Below, piece by piece: positions 33,503-41,853 of a stretch of DNA of 64,000 nucleotides (position 1 is the first letter of the stretch; each line of letters begins with the position of its first letter). Under the pieces are notes generated by a model, which was not told the DNA's origin, ran no database searches, and was given only the letters and a program-made list of their open reading frames with translations. The stretch is taken from contig CAZFWG010000012.1 in the NCBI GenBank assembly GCA_964522525.1, forward strand, positions 18,382 through 82,381, read 5' to 3'. The DNA is from CAYUYV01 sp964522525. GTDB lineage: Bacteria; Pseudomonadota; Alphaproteobacteria; JAJFIK01. The translations under genes and the position numbers were made by a program.

Positions 33503-35506
33503 ATGGCGGGCGATTTAAGAGTTTCAAGGAAATGGACGCGACGGGTTGTGGCGGGCGGTCTCGTCTGTGGCGTCATGCCCTGGGGCCTGCCGGCTTTGGC
33601 GCAGGAAGACGGCTTGGCCGAGGATGCCGTCGTTGAAGAGCTGGACCTGACATCGGATGAGGTCGCGCTTGAAGAGCCGGACATGACCGATGAGGTCATG
33701 ATCGTGACCGGCAGCTTCACGCCCCGTCCGGCCCGGGAACTCGGCAGCGCCATCTCGCTGATCGATGAAGAGTTCCTGGACGCGACCCAAAATATCATCA
33801 TCTCGGACATTCTGCGTACGGTGCCAGGCCTTGCGGTGAGCCGGACAGGCCCCCAAGGGGCGTTGACCCAGGTGCGCATCCGCGGTGCGGAAGCGAACCA
33901 GACCCTGACCTTTATCGACGGCATCGAGGCGGCGAACCCGATTTTCGGTGAGTTCAATTTCGCCAATCTCGTTTCCGCCGATATCGAGCGGATCGAGGTC
34001 ATCCGGGGTCCGCAATCGGCACTTTACGGGCCCGAGGCCATTGGCGGTGTCATTTCCGTGATCACCAAGGCACCGGAGCCCGGCTTCCTCGTGGAAGCGG
34101 AAGGCGAGGGCGGTTCCTTCGATACCTATCGCGGCTTTCTTGCCGTTGCGGGCGGTACCGAGGAGATCGGGGCACGGGCATCGGTTCAGTTTTTCGACAC
34201 CAACGGCGTTTCGACGTCACCCACGGGGACGGAAGACGATGGTTTCGAGAGCTTGACGGCCAATTTGAAACTGATCGCCAATCCCTTTGAGCGCATGCGC
34301 GTCGAGGGCGTTTTCCGTTTCGTGGACAGCGATGCGGAAGGCGACACCCAGGAATTCGCATTTGGTACCGTCTTCGATTCCCCTTTGTCCACCGAGGCCC
34401 AGGACCTCCTGGCCAAGATCGATGTCACCGGGAAGCTGTGGGGCGATTGGCTCGAGGCACGGGCTTATGTGGCCTACACGGATGGTGAGAATGTCAATTT
34501 CAACGATGGGGTCCAAACCTCCTTTGCCGAAGGGGAGCGGCTCGACTACGGCGTGCGCCTGACCGGCCGCTATGACCACGGCGATTTCGAACACATCCTC
34601 ACCCTGGCCGGCGAACGGGAAGAGGAAGACTTCGAAAACGACATTCAGTCGGTGTCGGACAATCAGAACTCCTTCGTGGCCGAATATAATTTCGGATATG
34701 ACGACCGCTTGTTCCTGTCCGGCGCGGTCCGGCGGGACTTCAACGAGCTTTTCGCGGACGCGACCACCTACCGGGTGTCCGGGGCCTTCCTGATCCCGCG
34801 CTTTGGCACGCGCTTTCACGGAAGCTGGGGCCAGGGCGTCACCGACCCGACCTTTTTCGAGCTGTTCGGCTTTGACCCGGGGACATTCGTCGGCAATCCG
34901 GACCTGGTGCCCGAGGAATCGACCGGATGGGATATCGGGATCGAGCAGAGTTTCTTCAAAGACCGGCTCGTGATCGACGCGACCTATTTCAATGCCAATC
35001 TGGAGAACGAAATCAGCACGTCCTTCGCTGTCGCCGACGATGGCTCCTTTATCTCGACACCGATCAATGGTGTTGGCGAAAGCGAGCGTCAGGGCGTCGA
35101 GGTGACCGTGACCGCGCAGATCCTGCGGGGGCTCACCTTCAACGGTCAGTATACTTATCTCGATGCAGATGACGCGGCCGGCGTGACCGAGGTTCGGCGG
35201 GCCGAAAACATCGCGAGCGCCAATCTGGTCTATGTCACGCCCAATGGCCGCGGGACCGTCAATCTGGGTGTCGACTATAACGGGGAACAGGAAGATCTGT
35301 TCTTCGGCTTTGCCGATCCGAATTTCACGCCGGTGCAGACCCTCGACGCTTTCACCCTGGTGCGTCTCGCCGTCGCCTACCGGATCACGGACCATATCGA
35401 GATTTTCGGCCGTGGCGAGAACATCTTCGACGTGGATGCCGTGGAAGTGATCGGTTTCAATCCGGTCGGCGCCGGTGGTTTCGGAGGTGTGCGGGTCAAA
35501 TACTGA
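33503..35506 (+). CDS. TonB-dependent outer membrane receptor
   Basis: This is a ligand-gated outer membrane channel (about 667 aa). An N-terminal signal peptide ends near ALAQ. The plug domain follows (ILRTVPGLAVSRTGPQG, RIRGAEANQTLTFIDGIEA, ERIEVIRGPQSALYGPEAIGG), then a beta-barrel ending in the aromatic VRVKY. The overall plan is BtuB/FepA-like, but the substrate is not evident. No cobalamin riboswitch is visible in the 117 bases upstream. ATG at 33503 has GGGGG six bases upstream. A GTG at 33476 is an alternative. Confidence 0.93.
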   Translation: MAGDLRVSRKWTRRVVAGGLVCGVMPWGLPALAQEDGLAEDAVVEELDLTSDEVALEEPDMTDEVMIVTGSFTPRPARELGSAISLIDEEFLDATQNIIISDILRTVPGLAVSRTGPQGALTQVRIRGAEANQTLTFIDGIEAANPIFGEFNFANLVSADIERIEVIRGPQSALYGPEAIGGVISVITKAPEPGFLVEAEGEGGSFDTYRGFLAVAGGTEEIGARASVQFFDTNGVSTSPTGTEDDGFESLTANLKLIANPFERMRVEGVFRFVDSDAEGDTQEFAFGTVFDSPLSTEAQDLLAKIDVTGKLWGDWLEARAYVAYTDGENVNFNDGVQTSFAEGERLDYGVRLTGRYDHGDFEHILTLAGEREEEDFENDIQSVSDNQNSFVAEYNFGYDDRLFLSGAVRRDFNELFADATTYRVSGAFLIPRFGTRFHGSWGQGVTDPTFFELFGFDPGTFVGNPDLVPEESTGWDIGIEQSFFKDRLVIDATYFNANLENEISTSFAVADDGSFISTPINGVGESERQGVEVTVTAQILRGLTFNGQYTYLDADDAAGVTEVRRAENIASANLVYVTPNGRGTVNLGVDYNGEQEDLFFGFADPNFTPVQTLDAFTLVRLAVAYRITDHIEIFGRGENIFDVDAVEVIGFNPVGAGGFGGVRVKY

Positions 35507-35524
35507 CCCGCCCAAAGCCTTTTG

Positions 35525-35544
35525 CCGGGCGCCACCGCCCGGCT
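35525..35544 (+). terminator. Hairpin after the TonB receptor gene
   Basis: Perfect 8-bp GC arms (35525-35532 and 35537-35544) flank a 4-base loop. Only a weak T-rich stretch (TCTATT) follows. It lies between convergent genes and may stop transcription from the left. Confidence 0.4.
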
Positions 35545-35567
35545 CTATTACGGTCCGTGAGCCACAG

Positions 35568-36434
35568 TCAGTGGGCGAGCAGCACTGGCACGCTCGCATT
35601 GTGGATGACGTGGCGGGTTGCCCCGCCGAGGATCAACTCCCGGATGCGGCTGTGGCCATAGCCTCCCATCACCACGAGGTCCGAGCCATTGCCTTGTGCA
35701 TGACCCATCAGGACCTCGCCCACCGGATGACCTTCCGGATCCACCACATGTTCGGTGCATTCAAGGCCATGATAGGCGAGATAGTCGGCCAGCGGATCAA
35801 GCTTGGTTGTTTCCTTGGGGCCACCCGTCACGGTCATGATGTCGATACGGTTTGCGGCATGGAGGAAGGGCAGGGCGCCCCGCACCGCATGGGAGGCTTC
35901 GGCACTGCCGTCCCAGCCGATCGTTACATGACGGCCGACCGAGGCGATGGTGCTCTCAGGCACCAGGAAAATGGGCTGGCCGTTGCTCATCAGGCATTGC
36001 TGGAGGGCATCGGAGAAGCCATAGCCCTCATCGGCTTTCGGGGTCACGAATGTGATGATATCGGACAGAAGGGAATGGGCTGCAACCACCTCGCCAAAGG
36101 GGCCCATATCCTCCGTAAACGACAGGGACGAGCCACCGGGTCCCTGGGGTGTCTCGACGACGGGAAGACCGCTTTGCTCCGACAGCGTCTTGACCTGGGT
36201 GCGGGCGCGGGCCGCGGCCTGATCGGCGGCATCGCGGGCCGCGACCAGAATGTCCTGGACGACGGGACCTGCAATGCCCTCTCCGACGAAGGGCATGGCG
36301 TCGCTCGGGTCGGGCCGGACGAAAAGAGCTTCCACATGGGCACCGAGATGCCGGGCAGCGACGGCGGATGATTCAAGAGCGACCTGGTCCCGGTCGGCGC
36401 CGGCCAGGGGGACAAGGATCTTACGAATGGACAT
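35568..36434 (-). CDS. Universal stress protein, tandem UspA domains
   Basis: This is a 288-residue protein with two Usp folds. The first begins at RKILVPLAGADRDQVALESS and is degenerate. The second, from about residue 165, ends with the ATP-binding signature MGGYGHSRIRELILGGATRHV. Such proteins act in stress tolerance, but the specific role is unknown. ATG at 36434 has AAGGAGG seven bases upstream. It is downstream of, and in the same direction as, the Lon-like protease gene, with 87 bases between them. Confidence 0.9.
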   Translation of the reverse strand: MSIRKILVPLAGADRDQVALESSAVAARHLGAHVEALFVRPDPSDAMPFVGEGIAGPVVQDILVAARDAADQAAARARTQVKTLSEQSGLPVVETPQGPGGSSLSFTEDMGPFGEVVAAHSLLSDIITFVTPKADEGYGFSDALQQCLMSNGQPIFLVPESTIASVGRHVTIGWDGSAEASHAVRGALPFLHAANRIDIMTVTGGPKETTKLDPLADYLAYHGLECTEHVVDPEGHPVGEVLMGHAQGNGSDLVVMGGYGHSRIRELILGGATRHVIHNASVPVLLAH

Positions 36435-36521
36435 GGGCCATCCTCCTTAGTAATGCGCGTAAGGGCATCGTCGCGGGGTGGCACATCGCCTCGATCGGGG
36501 CCGAAGGATCGATCTGACGGA

Positions 36522-38984
36522 TCAGAAAGGCCACCACCATTGGGGTTTTGATGCCTCTTTGCCTCGGTTCGTGTCGGGCCCGTTGGTACGGGAGGGCGCC
36601 AACTCCTTCAAACGCGTCTGCACTTTGCCATAAATCGTGTTCGGCGGAAATGATCCGTCTGCGCGGGGCGTCCCGGCCGCGACTCCGGTCAGCAGCTCGA
36701 TGCCCTCGTCGATCGTCTCGATGGGGTAGATGTTGAATTGACCGTCCGCGACCACCTCAACGATATCGCGACGCAACATCAAATGGCGGACATTGCCGGC
36801 CGGGATCATGACACCTTGCGTTCCCGTCAATTCGCGGGCCGCGCAAACATCGAAAAAGCCTTCGATCTTCTCGTTGACGCCGCCGATGACCTGCACTTCA
36901 CCGAATTGGTTCACGGAGCCCGTGACGGAGAGATCCTGGCGGATGGGTACTTCCGAAAGGGCCGAGAGCAGGACATAGAGTTCCGTTGACGAAGCACTGT
37001 CTCCGTCGATGGAGCCATAATTCTGCTCATGGACGATTGTGGCCGTGAATTGCGGAGGTCGCTCGGAGGCAAAGCGCGCCAGGAACCAGGCGGACAGGAT
37101 CTCCACGCCCTTGTTGTAGACGGAGCGACCAAACCCCACGGAGCGCTCGATATTGATGACGCCGCTGCCGCCCGCCCGGATCCGTGCTGTCACCCGGGAC
37201 GGGCTACCGAACCGGAAATTCGGCAGGCTGCGGACAAAGAGGGAGTTGATCTGGCCGATGCGCTCTCCCTCCGTATCGATCAGGAGCATGTCGCTGTTGA
37301 TCGATTCCTGGACGCGCTCACGCATCCGGTCGGCGCGGGCGCACTGGGCGTCAAGGGCCTCTTCCACATGGGTCGCTTCGAGTATTTCCGCGCCGGCTTC
37401 CCGGGCGCAATAATCCGCCTCCCGCAATACATCGGCAATCGGTTCGAGCGAAATCGAGAGGCGCTCGCCGTCATCGGCGAGGCGGGAGGCATGTTCGATG
37501 ACGCGCCCCACGGCCGAAGGGGCCAGGGGTTTCAGCCCTGAGTCCCGGGCCATGGTACCCAGAAGACGGGCGTAATACTGATGATTTTCCGCCGTCCGCT
37601 CGATCCGGTCGGAAAAGTCGACCTGAACCTTGAACAGCTTGGGGAAGTCCGGTTCGCGGCCCGCCAGGAGATAATAGAGCCAGGGCGGTCCGAACAGCAC
37701 GACCTTGACGTCGAGGGGAATGGGCTCGGGCGCGAGGCCGACGGTCGCGACCACATTGTAATAATCGGCCGGATTCTCGATCACCGCCTCGAGCCGCTGG
37801 AGGGCCCGTTTGAGCGCCTCCCAGGCGAGGGGTTCACGGAGGATCCGCCGCGCATCCACCAGGAGATAGCCGCCATTGGCCTTGTGCAGGGCACCGGGGC
37901 GGATCAGGGTCGGGTCCGTGACCAGCGCGCCGAGCTGGGCCCGGTGTTCGATCTTGCCCACGAGATTGCCTAAGGAAGGATGGTCCAGATCGACCACCGG
38001 CGCGCCGCGGGTGCGGGAATTGTCCACGAACAGATTGACCTGATAGCGCTGAAACGGGTCCTGCCAGGCGGGCGCGCCGCCATTGGGCGAGACCGGCCGG
38101 GCGCGTTCGTCATCGCTGTGGTGTTCGGCCGCTTCCGGAGCAAAGAGCGTGATCTGATCGACGACGTCTTCGGAGAGGGCACCGAGCCACTCGAGCACGC
38201 CCTCATCATCGGAAAACTCACTGCGCAGATCATTGATGGAGTGGCCGACCGCGAAATTGGCAAACTCGTGATTGAGGGTCCGCAGTTTTTCGACCCGTTC
38301 GGATTCCCACCGCGGGATGGCCCGGAAGATCTCCTCGACCGCTTCCTCGATCTCTTTGATCTGGGCCTCCATGCGCGTGCGGTCATCCTCCGGCAGCTGC
38401 ATGAATTCCTCGGTCGGCATGACCTCGCCGTCCTCGCGCAAGGGCGCGACCCCGATACCGTTTTGTGTGCTGATCAAGGCGATGCCTTCGCCCTCGGCCC
38501 GTTTCTGCAGGACGCTCAAGGCTTCCGTGTGCTTGCGCGCCAGCGCGTCCTCGATCCCCTTGCGCCGCCTCAGATATTCCTCGCTCTGGAAAATGGCGGG
38601 CAGGGCATTGCGCAAATCCTCGATGACATGCGCGACCCGGTCACGCAGGCGCCGGCCGTCGCCGGTCTTGAGGCACAGCGCGCGAGGCTCGTTCTGATTT
38701 GCAAAATTATTGACATAAACCCAGTCGGCCGGGACGGGTTCCTCCACCGCCAGATGGGCGAGCAGGCTGTGGACCGCGTCCTCGAAACCGGAATTCGGCG
38801 GGCCAAGCACGAAGAGGTTGAAGCCGCCATGTTCGATGCGGGTGCCGAAGCGAATGGCCTCGAGCGCGCGCTCCTGACCGAAAAGACCGTGGAGGGGTGC
38901 AAGGTCTTCCGTGCTTTTGAAATCGAAAGCCTCGATCGAGCAGCGGTGATAGAGAAAATTCGCGGATAGGGCCTGAACCGCCAT
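36522..38984 (-). CDS. Lon-like (AAA_32/LonB-type) protease with degenerate Walker A
   Basis: This is an ATP-dependent-protease-like protein of 820 aa from the family with an N-terminal AAA_32 region, a helical insert and a C-terminal Lon protease domain. The catalytic dyad is Ser663 in IDGDSASSTE and Lys706 in GGVNEKIEGF. The 43-residue spacing equals that of Lon. The P-loop position reads GPPNSGFED (61-69), so Phe67-Glu68 replace the expected Lys-Ser/Thr. The GGYLLVDARRIL block after residue 370 is intact. ATG at 38984 is divergent from the HD gene. The substrate is unknown. Confidence 0.9.
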   Translation of the reverse strand: MAVQALSANFLYHRCSIEAFDFKSTEDLAPLHGLFGQERALEAIRFGTRIEHGGFNLFVLGPPNSGFEDAVHSLLAHLAVEEPVPADWVYVNNFANQNEPRALCLKTGDGRRLRDRVAHVIEDLRNALPAIFQSEEYLRRRKGIEDALARKHTEALSVLQKRAEGEGIALISTQNGIGVAPLREDGEVMPTEEFMQLPEDDRTRMEAQIKEIEEAVEEIFRAIPRWESERVEKLRTLNHEFANFAVGHSINDLRSEFSDDEGVLEWLGALSEDVVDQITLFAPEAAEHHSDDERARPVSPNGGAPAWQDPFQRYQVNLFVDNSRTRGAPVVDLDHPSLGNLVGKIEHRAQLGALVTDPTLIRPGALHKANGGYLLVDARRILREPLAWEALKRALQRLEAVIENPADYYNVVATVGLAPEPIPLDVKVVLFGPPWLYYLLAGREPDFPKLFKVQVDFSDRIERTAENHQYYARLLGTMARDSGLKPLAPSAVGRVIEHASRLADDGERLSISLEPIADVLREADYCAREAGAEILEATHVEEALDAQCARADRMRERVQESINSDMLLIDTEGERIGQINSLFVRSLPNFRFGSPSRVTARIRAGGSGVINIERSVGFGRSVYNKGVEILSAWFLARFASERPPQFTATIVHEQNYGSIDGDSASSTELYVLLSALSEVPIRQDLSVTGSVNQFGEVQVIGGVNEKIEGFFDVCAARELTGTQGVMIPAGNVRHLMLRRDIVEVVADGQFNIYPIETIDEGIELLTGVAAGTPRADGSFPPNTIYGKVQTRLKELAPSRTNGPDTNRGKEASKPQWWWPF

Positions 38985-39280
38985 AGTGAAACCGTCCCAC
39001 GCTCGCCTTGATCCCGGAGCCAGCCCCCAACGGCGGACCCGCCAAAGGCAATACTATAGCAGTAGCGGAAGGCGAGGGCAGCCGGTGCCAGGTCACGCTT
39101 TTGGGGATCATCCGTGTGAATTCTGGCGGTCTTGAAGGCGCGGGCCCATCATCCTATGGGTGACCGGGGATCGGATTTTCGCCTGTTTCGGCGGGGTCCG
39201 CCCAGGTCCGCCCGGGTTCGCGTTCCCTCTATCCTCTATCCTCCATCCGTCCAAGACCCCCATTCCAGGAGAAACGTCCC
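38985..39280. other. Divergent intergenic region between the Lon-like and HD genes
   Basis: About 300 bases without a supported gene. On the leftward strand TATAGT (39056-39061 region) could be a -10 box, but no good -35 is placed before it. No hairpin terminator or small gene was found. Confidence 0.4.
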
Positions 39281-39907
39281 ATGCCGCCGCGTCGATCGGC
39301 CTCGGAAGTCCCCCGCGCCTGGCAGCGCATGCTGAGCGGGCGTCGGCTCGACCTTCTCGATCCTTCACCCCTTGATGTGGAAATCGATGACATTGCCCAC
39401 GGGCTTGCCCGCGTGGCGCGCTGGAACGGCCAGACCGTTGGCGGCCATGCATTCTCCGTAGCCCAACACAGTGTCGTGGTGCTCGACCTGGCCTTGAGTT
39501 TCAGGCCGTCGCTGGACCCGCCCGGACAGCTTGCCGCGCTCCTTCATGATGCCCCGGAATATGTGATCGGCGATCTGATCAGTCCATTCAAGGCGGCGGT
39601 CGGTCTCAACTACAAGAGCATCGAGAACCGGCTCCAAAGCGCCATCCATATTCGCTACGGCCTGCCGCCCGAACCCCCGTCGGCCGTCCGTACCCTCATC
39701 AAGAAGGCGGACCGGGCCTGCGCTTACTTCGAGGCGGTGCAGCTCGCCGGATTCTCCAAAAGCGAGGCTGCAAAATTTTTCGGCACGCCTAAGGGGTGTC
39801 AGGAGCCCGAGCTCAAACCTCTGGCCACGAAAAAAGCCCAGGCTTTGTTTCTCGAGCGTTTTGAACGTACTCTTGCCGCCCAGGAGGATGGATCCCGTAC
39901 GACTTAA
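39281..39907 (+). CDS. HD-domain phosphohydrolase (YfbR-like)
   Basis: This is a metal-dependent phosphohydrolase (208 aa). HD-domain residues appear as H in VGGHAFSVAQHS, HD in LAALLHDAPEYVIGDLISPFK and a later Asp in LIKKADRACAYFEAV. It resembles the YfbR 5'-deoxynucleotidases. ATG at 39281 follows AGGAGAAACGTCCC. The tyrosine phosphatase gene follows after 110 bases in the same direction. The exact substrate is unknown. Confidence 0.82.
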   Translation: MPPRRSASEVPRAWQRMLSGRRLDLLDPSPLDVEIDDIAHGLARVARWNGQTVGGHAFSVAQHSVVVLDLALSFRPSLDPPGQLAALLHDAPEYVIGDLISPFKAAVGLNYKSIENRLQSAIHIRYGLPPEPPSAVRTLIKKADRACAYFEAVQLAGFSKSEAAKFFGTPKGCQEPELKPLATKKAQALFLERFERTLAAQEDGSRTT

Positions 39908-39962
39908 ACCGGTGTGCCATGTGTTTGTTGGATGTCCGTTTGGAGCCATTCCGTATTTCCGA

Positions 39963-39991
39963 TTGACATGGGAACGGCGTACGACACGAAT
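39963..39991 (+). promoter_or_regulatory. Candidate promoter of the phosphatase-nadQ unit
   Basis: A perfect TTGACA (39963-39968) is followed after 17 bases by ACGAAT (39986-39991), which matches three of six -10 positions. It lies 27 bases before the ATG at 40018. Confidence 0.4.
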
Positions 39992-40017
39992 ACACTGACA
40001 ACTCTCCTGGAACGATC

Positions 40018-40551
40018 ATGATTTACGTCACGTCACTGGCCAATCTCTCAAACACCGTTCACGCCGTTCAACCGTCCCGCATCATCACCCTGTTGCCGGA
40101 GGATGAGCCGGTACCCACGCCGGGCATGCTGGATCCGGAGCATCACTTGAAGCTCTTCGTCCATGACATCGCCACGGTCCTGCCGGGCATGGTCGCGCCG
40201 GGACCGGAGCATATTACTCAGCTGATTGCCTTCATTGAGGCGTGGCAGGAGGCGGTCACCAATGGTCATGCGGAACCCCGAATGGTGGTTCACTGCCGCA
40301 TGGGGATTTCACGTTCCGGCGCGGCGGCCTTCATCGCCTTGTGCATGTTGTCGGAGCCCGGCCAGGAAGAGGTGATCGCCGCCGACATGCGGCGGCGCGG
40401 TGCCCATATCCAGCCCAATATCCTGATGGTCGAAATCGCCGACGAACTGTTGGGCCGGGAAGGACGTATGATCAGGGCGATCGAAGGACTGGGCGCAGGG
40501 AGCGGGCTCAACATGATGGATTGGCTGGAGCTTAACCCGCCCGTCGATTGA
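40018..40551 (+). CDS. Protein tyrosine phosphatase-like protein
   Basis: This is a cysteine-dependent phosphatase (177 aa). The signature C-x5-R is Cys93 to Arg99 in VVHCRMGISRSGAAAFIAL. The upstream HDIATVL and the loop before it fit the dual-specificity/tyrosine phosphatase fold. It ends four bases before the regulator frame begins, so the two are probably one transcript. The substrate is unknown; this may be a protein or a small phosphoester. Confidence 0.85.
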   Translation: MIYVTSLANLSNTVHAVQPSRIITLLPEDEPVPTPGMLDPEHHLKLFVHDIATVLPGMVAPGPEHITQLIAFIEAWQEAVTNGHAEPRMVVHCRMGISRSGAAAFIALCMLSEPGQEEVIAADMRRRGAHIQPNILMVEIADELLGREGRMIRAIEGLGAGSGLNMMDWLELNPPVD

Positions 40552-40570
40552 GGGAATGCAGGGCCAGACC

Positions 40571-41689
40571 ATGCCCCATGACGGCGCGTTGGATACGGCG
40601 ATGAAAGAGGCCGTTGTCATTGGTCTTAACGCCGTTGTGATCGTCGTCTCCGGCGATACCCCGAAAGTCCTTGCCGTCCGGCGTCCTTACGCGCCGCTCC
40701 AAAGTGGCGCCTCCGAAAAACACCATTTCGTCGATGACGAGACCGACGATGGGGATACGAAGTTCGGCCTGCCCTTCGGCCCGTTTGACCCGGCCCTTCA
40801 CCGCACGCTCGAAATCGGCCTGCGGTCATGGGTCGAGGAGCAGACCCATTTGCGGGTCGAATATGTCGAACAGCTTTACACATTCGGGGATCGCGGCCGC
40901 TTTTTCGGCGCGGTCGGCCAACCACGGGTGATTTCCGTAGGCTATCTCGCCTTGACCCGGGAAGCGGCGCGGCACGCCCATTCGGAAGGCACCTGGGAGA
41001 GCTGGTATCGCTATTTTCCTTGGGAAGACTGGCGCAGCGGAGAACCGCCCGTCATCGGCTCGACCATTCGCCCCCGGCTCGAGACCTGGGCGGCCGCCTC
41101 GCAAGGCGAGACCCTGCGGGCCCGCCGGGAGCAACGCATTCAGTTGTGTTTCGGGCTCGGCGGGATCGAATGGGATGAGGAAAAGGTGCTGGAGCGCTAT
41201 GAGCTGCTCTATGAGGCCGGTCTTGTCGCGGAGGCCCTGCGCGACCGTCAGGATCGGGTCAGGGCAGGGCCCCATACCCTTCATCCGAGTGTCACAACCC
41301 CGGGTCATATCCCGCCCTTGGCCCCCGGCGCAGGGGATGATGCCGCAAATCTGGGCGACCCGATGCAGTTCGACCACCGCCGCGTGCTGGCGACGGCGAT
41401 CGGGCGGCTGCGCGGCAAACTGAAATACCGGCCCGTGGTTTTTGAGTTGATGCCGCCCACGTTCACCCTGCTCGAGCTCCAGCGGACCGTGGAAGCGGTC
41501 GCCGGCATACGCGTGCACAAGCAGAATTTCAGGCGATTGGTGGAGCGCAGCGGCCTTGTCGAGGGGACGGGCCATTTTCTCCAAACAGGTGGGCGTCCCG
41601 CGGAAAGTTTCCGTTTCCGCAAGGCGGTGCTGCGGGAGCGGGCCGTGACAGGCATCGGTCTATCGCGCGCAAAAATGGAAAAGACCTAA
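40571..41689 (+). CDS. nadQ: Nudix-winged helix transcriptional regulator of NAD synthesis (NadQ-like)
   Basis: The N-terminal part (about residues 10-150) is a Nudix-like sensor domain (AVVIVVSGDTPKVLAVRRPY, LEIGLRSWVEEQTHLRVEYVEQLYTFGD). The C-terminal part (YRPVVFELMPPTFTLLELQRTVEAVAG, given in family alignments as the winged helix) binds DNA. Proteins of this type (COG4111, NadQ in alphaproteobacteria) control NAD synthesis genes. Its place directly upstream of nadABC supports this. ATG at 40571 has AGGG seven bases upstream; an ATG at 40556 is an alternative. A perfect 19-bp palindrome before nadA is its likely operator. Confidence 0.8.
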   Translation: MPHDGALDTAMKEAVVIGLNAVVIVVSGDTPKVLAVRRPYAPLQSGASEKHHFVDDETDDGDTKFGLPFGPFDPALHRTLEIGLRSWVEEQTHLRVEYVEQLYTFGDRGRFFGAVGQPRVISVGYLALTREAARHAHSEGTWESWYRYFPWEDWRSGEPPVIGSTIRPRLETWAAASQGETLRARREQRIQLCFGLGGIEWDEEKVLERYELLYEAGLVAEALRDRQDRVRAGPHTLHPSVTTPGHIPPLAPGAGDDAANLGDPMQFDHRRVLATAIGRLRGKLKYRPVVFELMPPTFTLLELQRTVEAVAGIRVHKQNFRRLVERSGLVEGTGHFLQTGGRPAESFRFRKAVLRERAVTGIGLSRAKMEKT

Positions 41690-41786
41690 TTCTTTGGTGA
41701 TTCTTGATCCTTCACAAGTGATCGTGTAGGACCCTTGGCCCAATGGCCATTGACTTTGTCAATGTCCCATACCAGCTTCTGGATAA

Positions 41787-41813
41787 CCTGCTTTCTCCGG
41801 CAGGCGTTTTTTT
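41787..41813 (+). terminator. Hairpin plus T7 in the nadA leader
   Basis: CCTGC (41787-41791) pairs with GCAGG (41800-41804) around an 8-base loop, followed by CG and seven T (41807-41813). It may end the regulator transcript, or act as an attenuator for nadABC. Confidence 0.45.
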
Positions 41814-41823
41814 CAACCCAAGA

Positions 41824-41842
41824 TATGCTCAAATTGAGCATA
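41824..41842. promoter_or_regulatory. Perfect 19-bp palindrome before nadA, candidate NadQ operator
   Basis: TATGCTCAA (41824-41832) and TTGAGCATA (41834-41842) are exact reverse complements around one central A. It ends two bases before the AGGAGG ribosome site of nadA. The position fits repression of nadABC by the adjacent regulator. Confidence 0.65.
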
Positions 41843-41853
41843 AGGAGGGAGCC

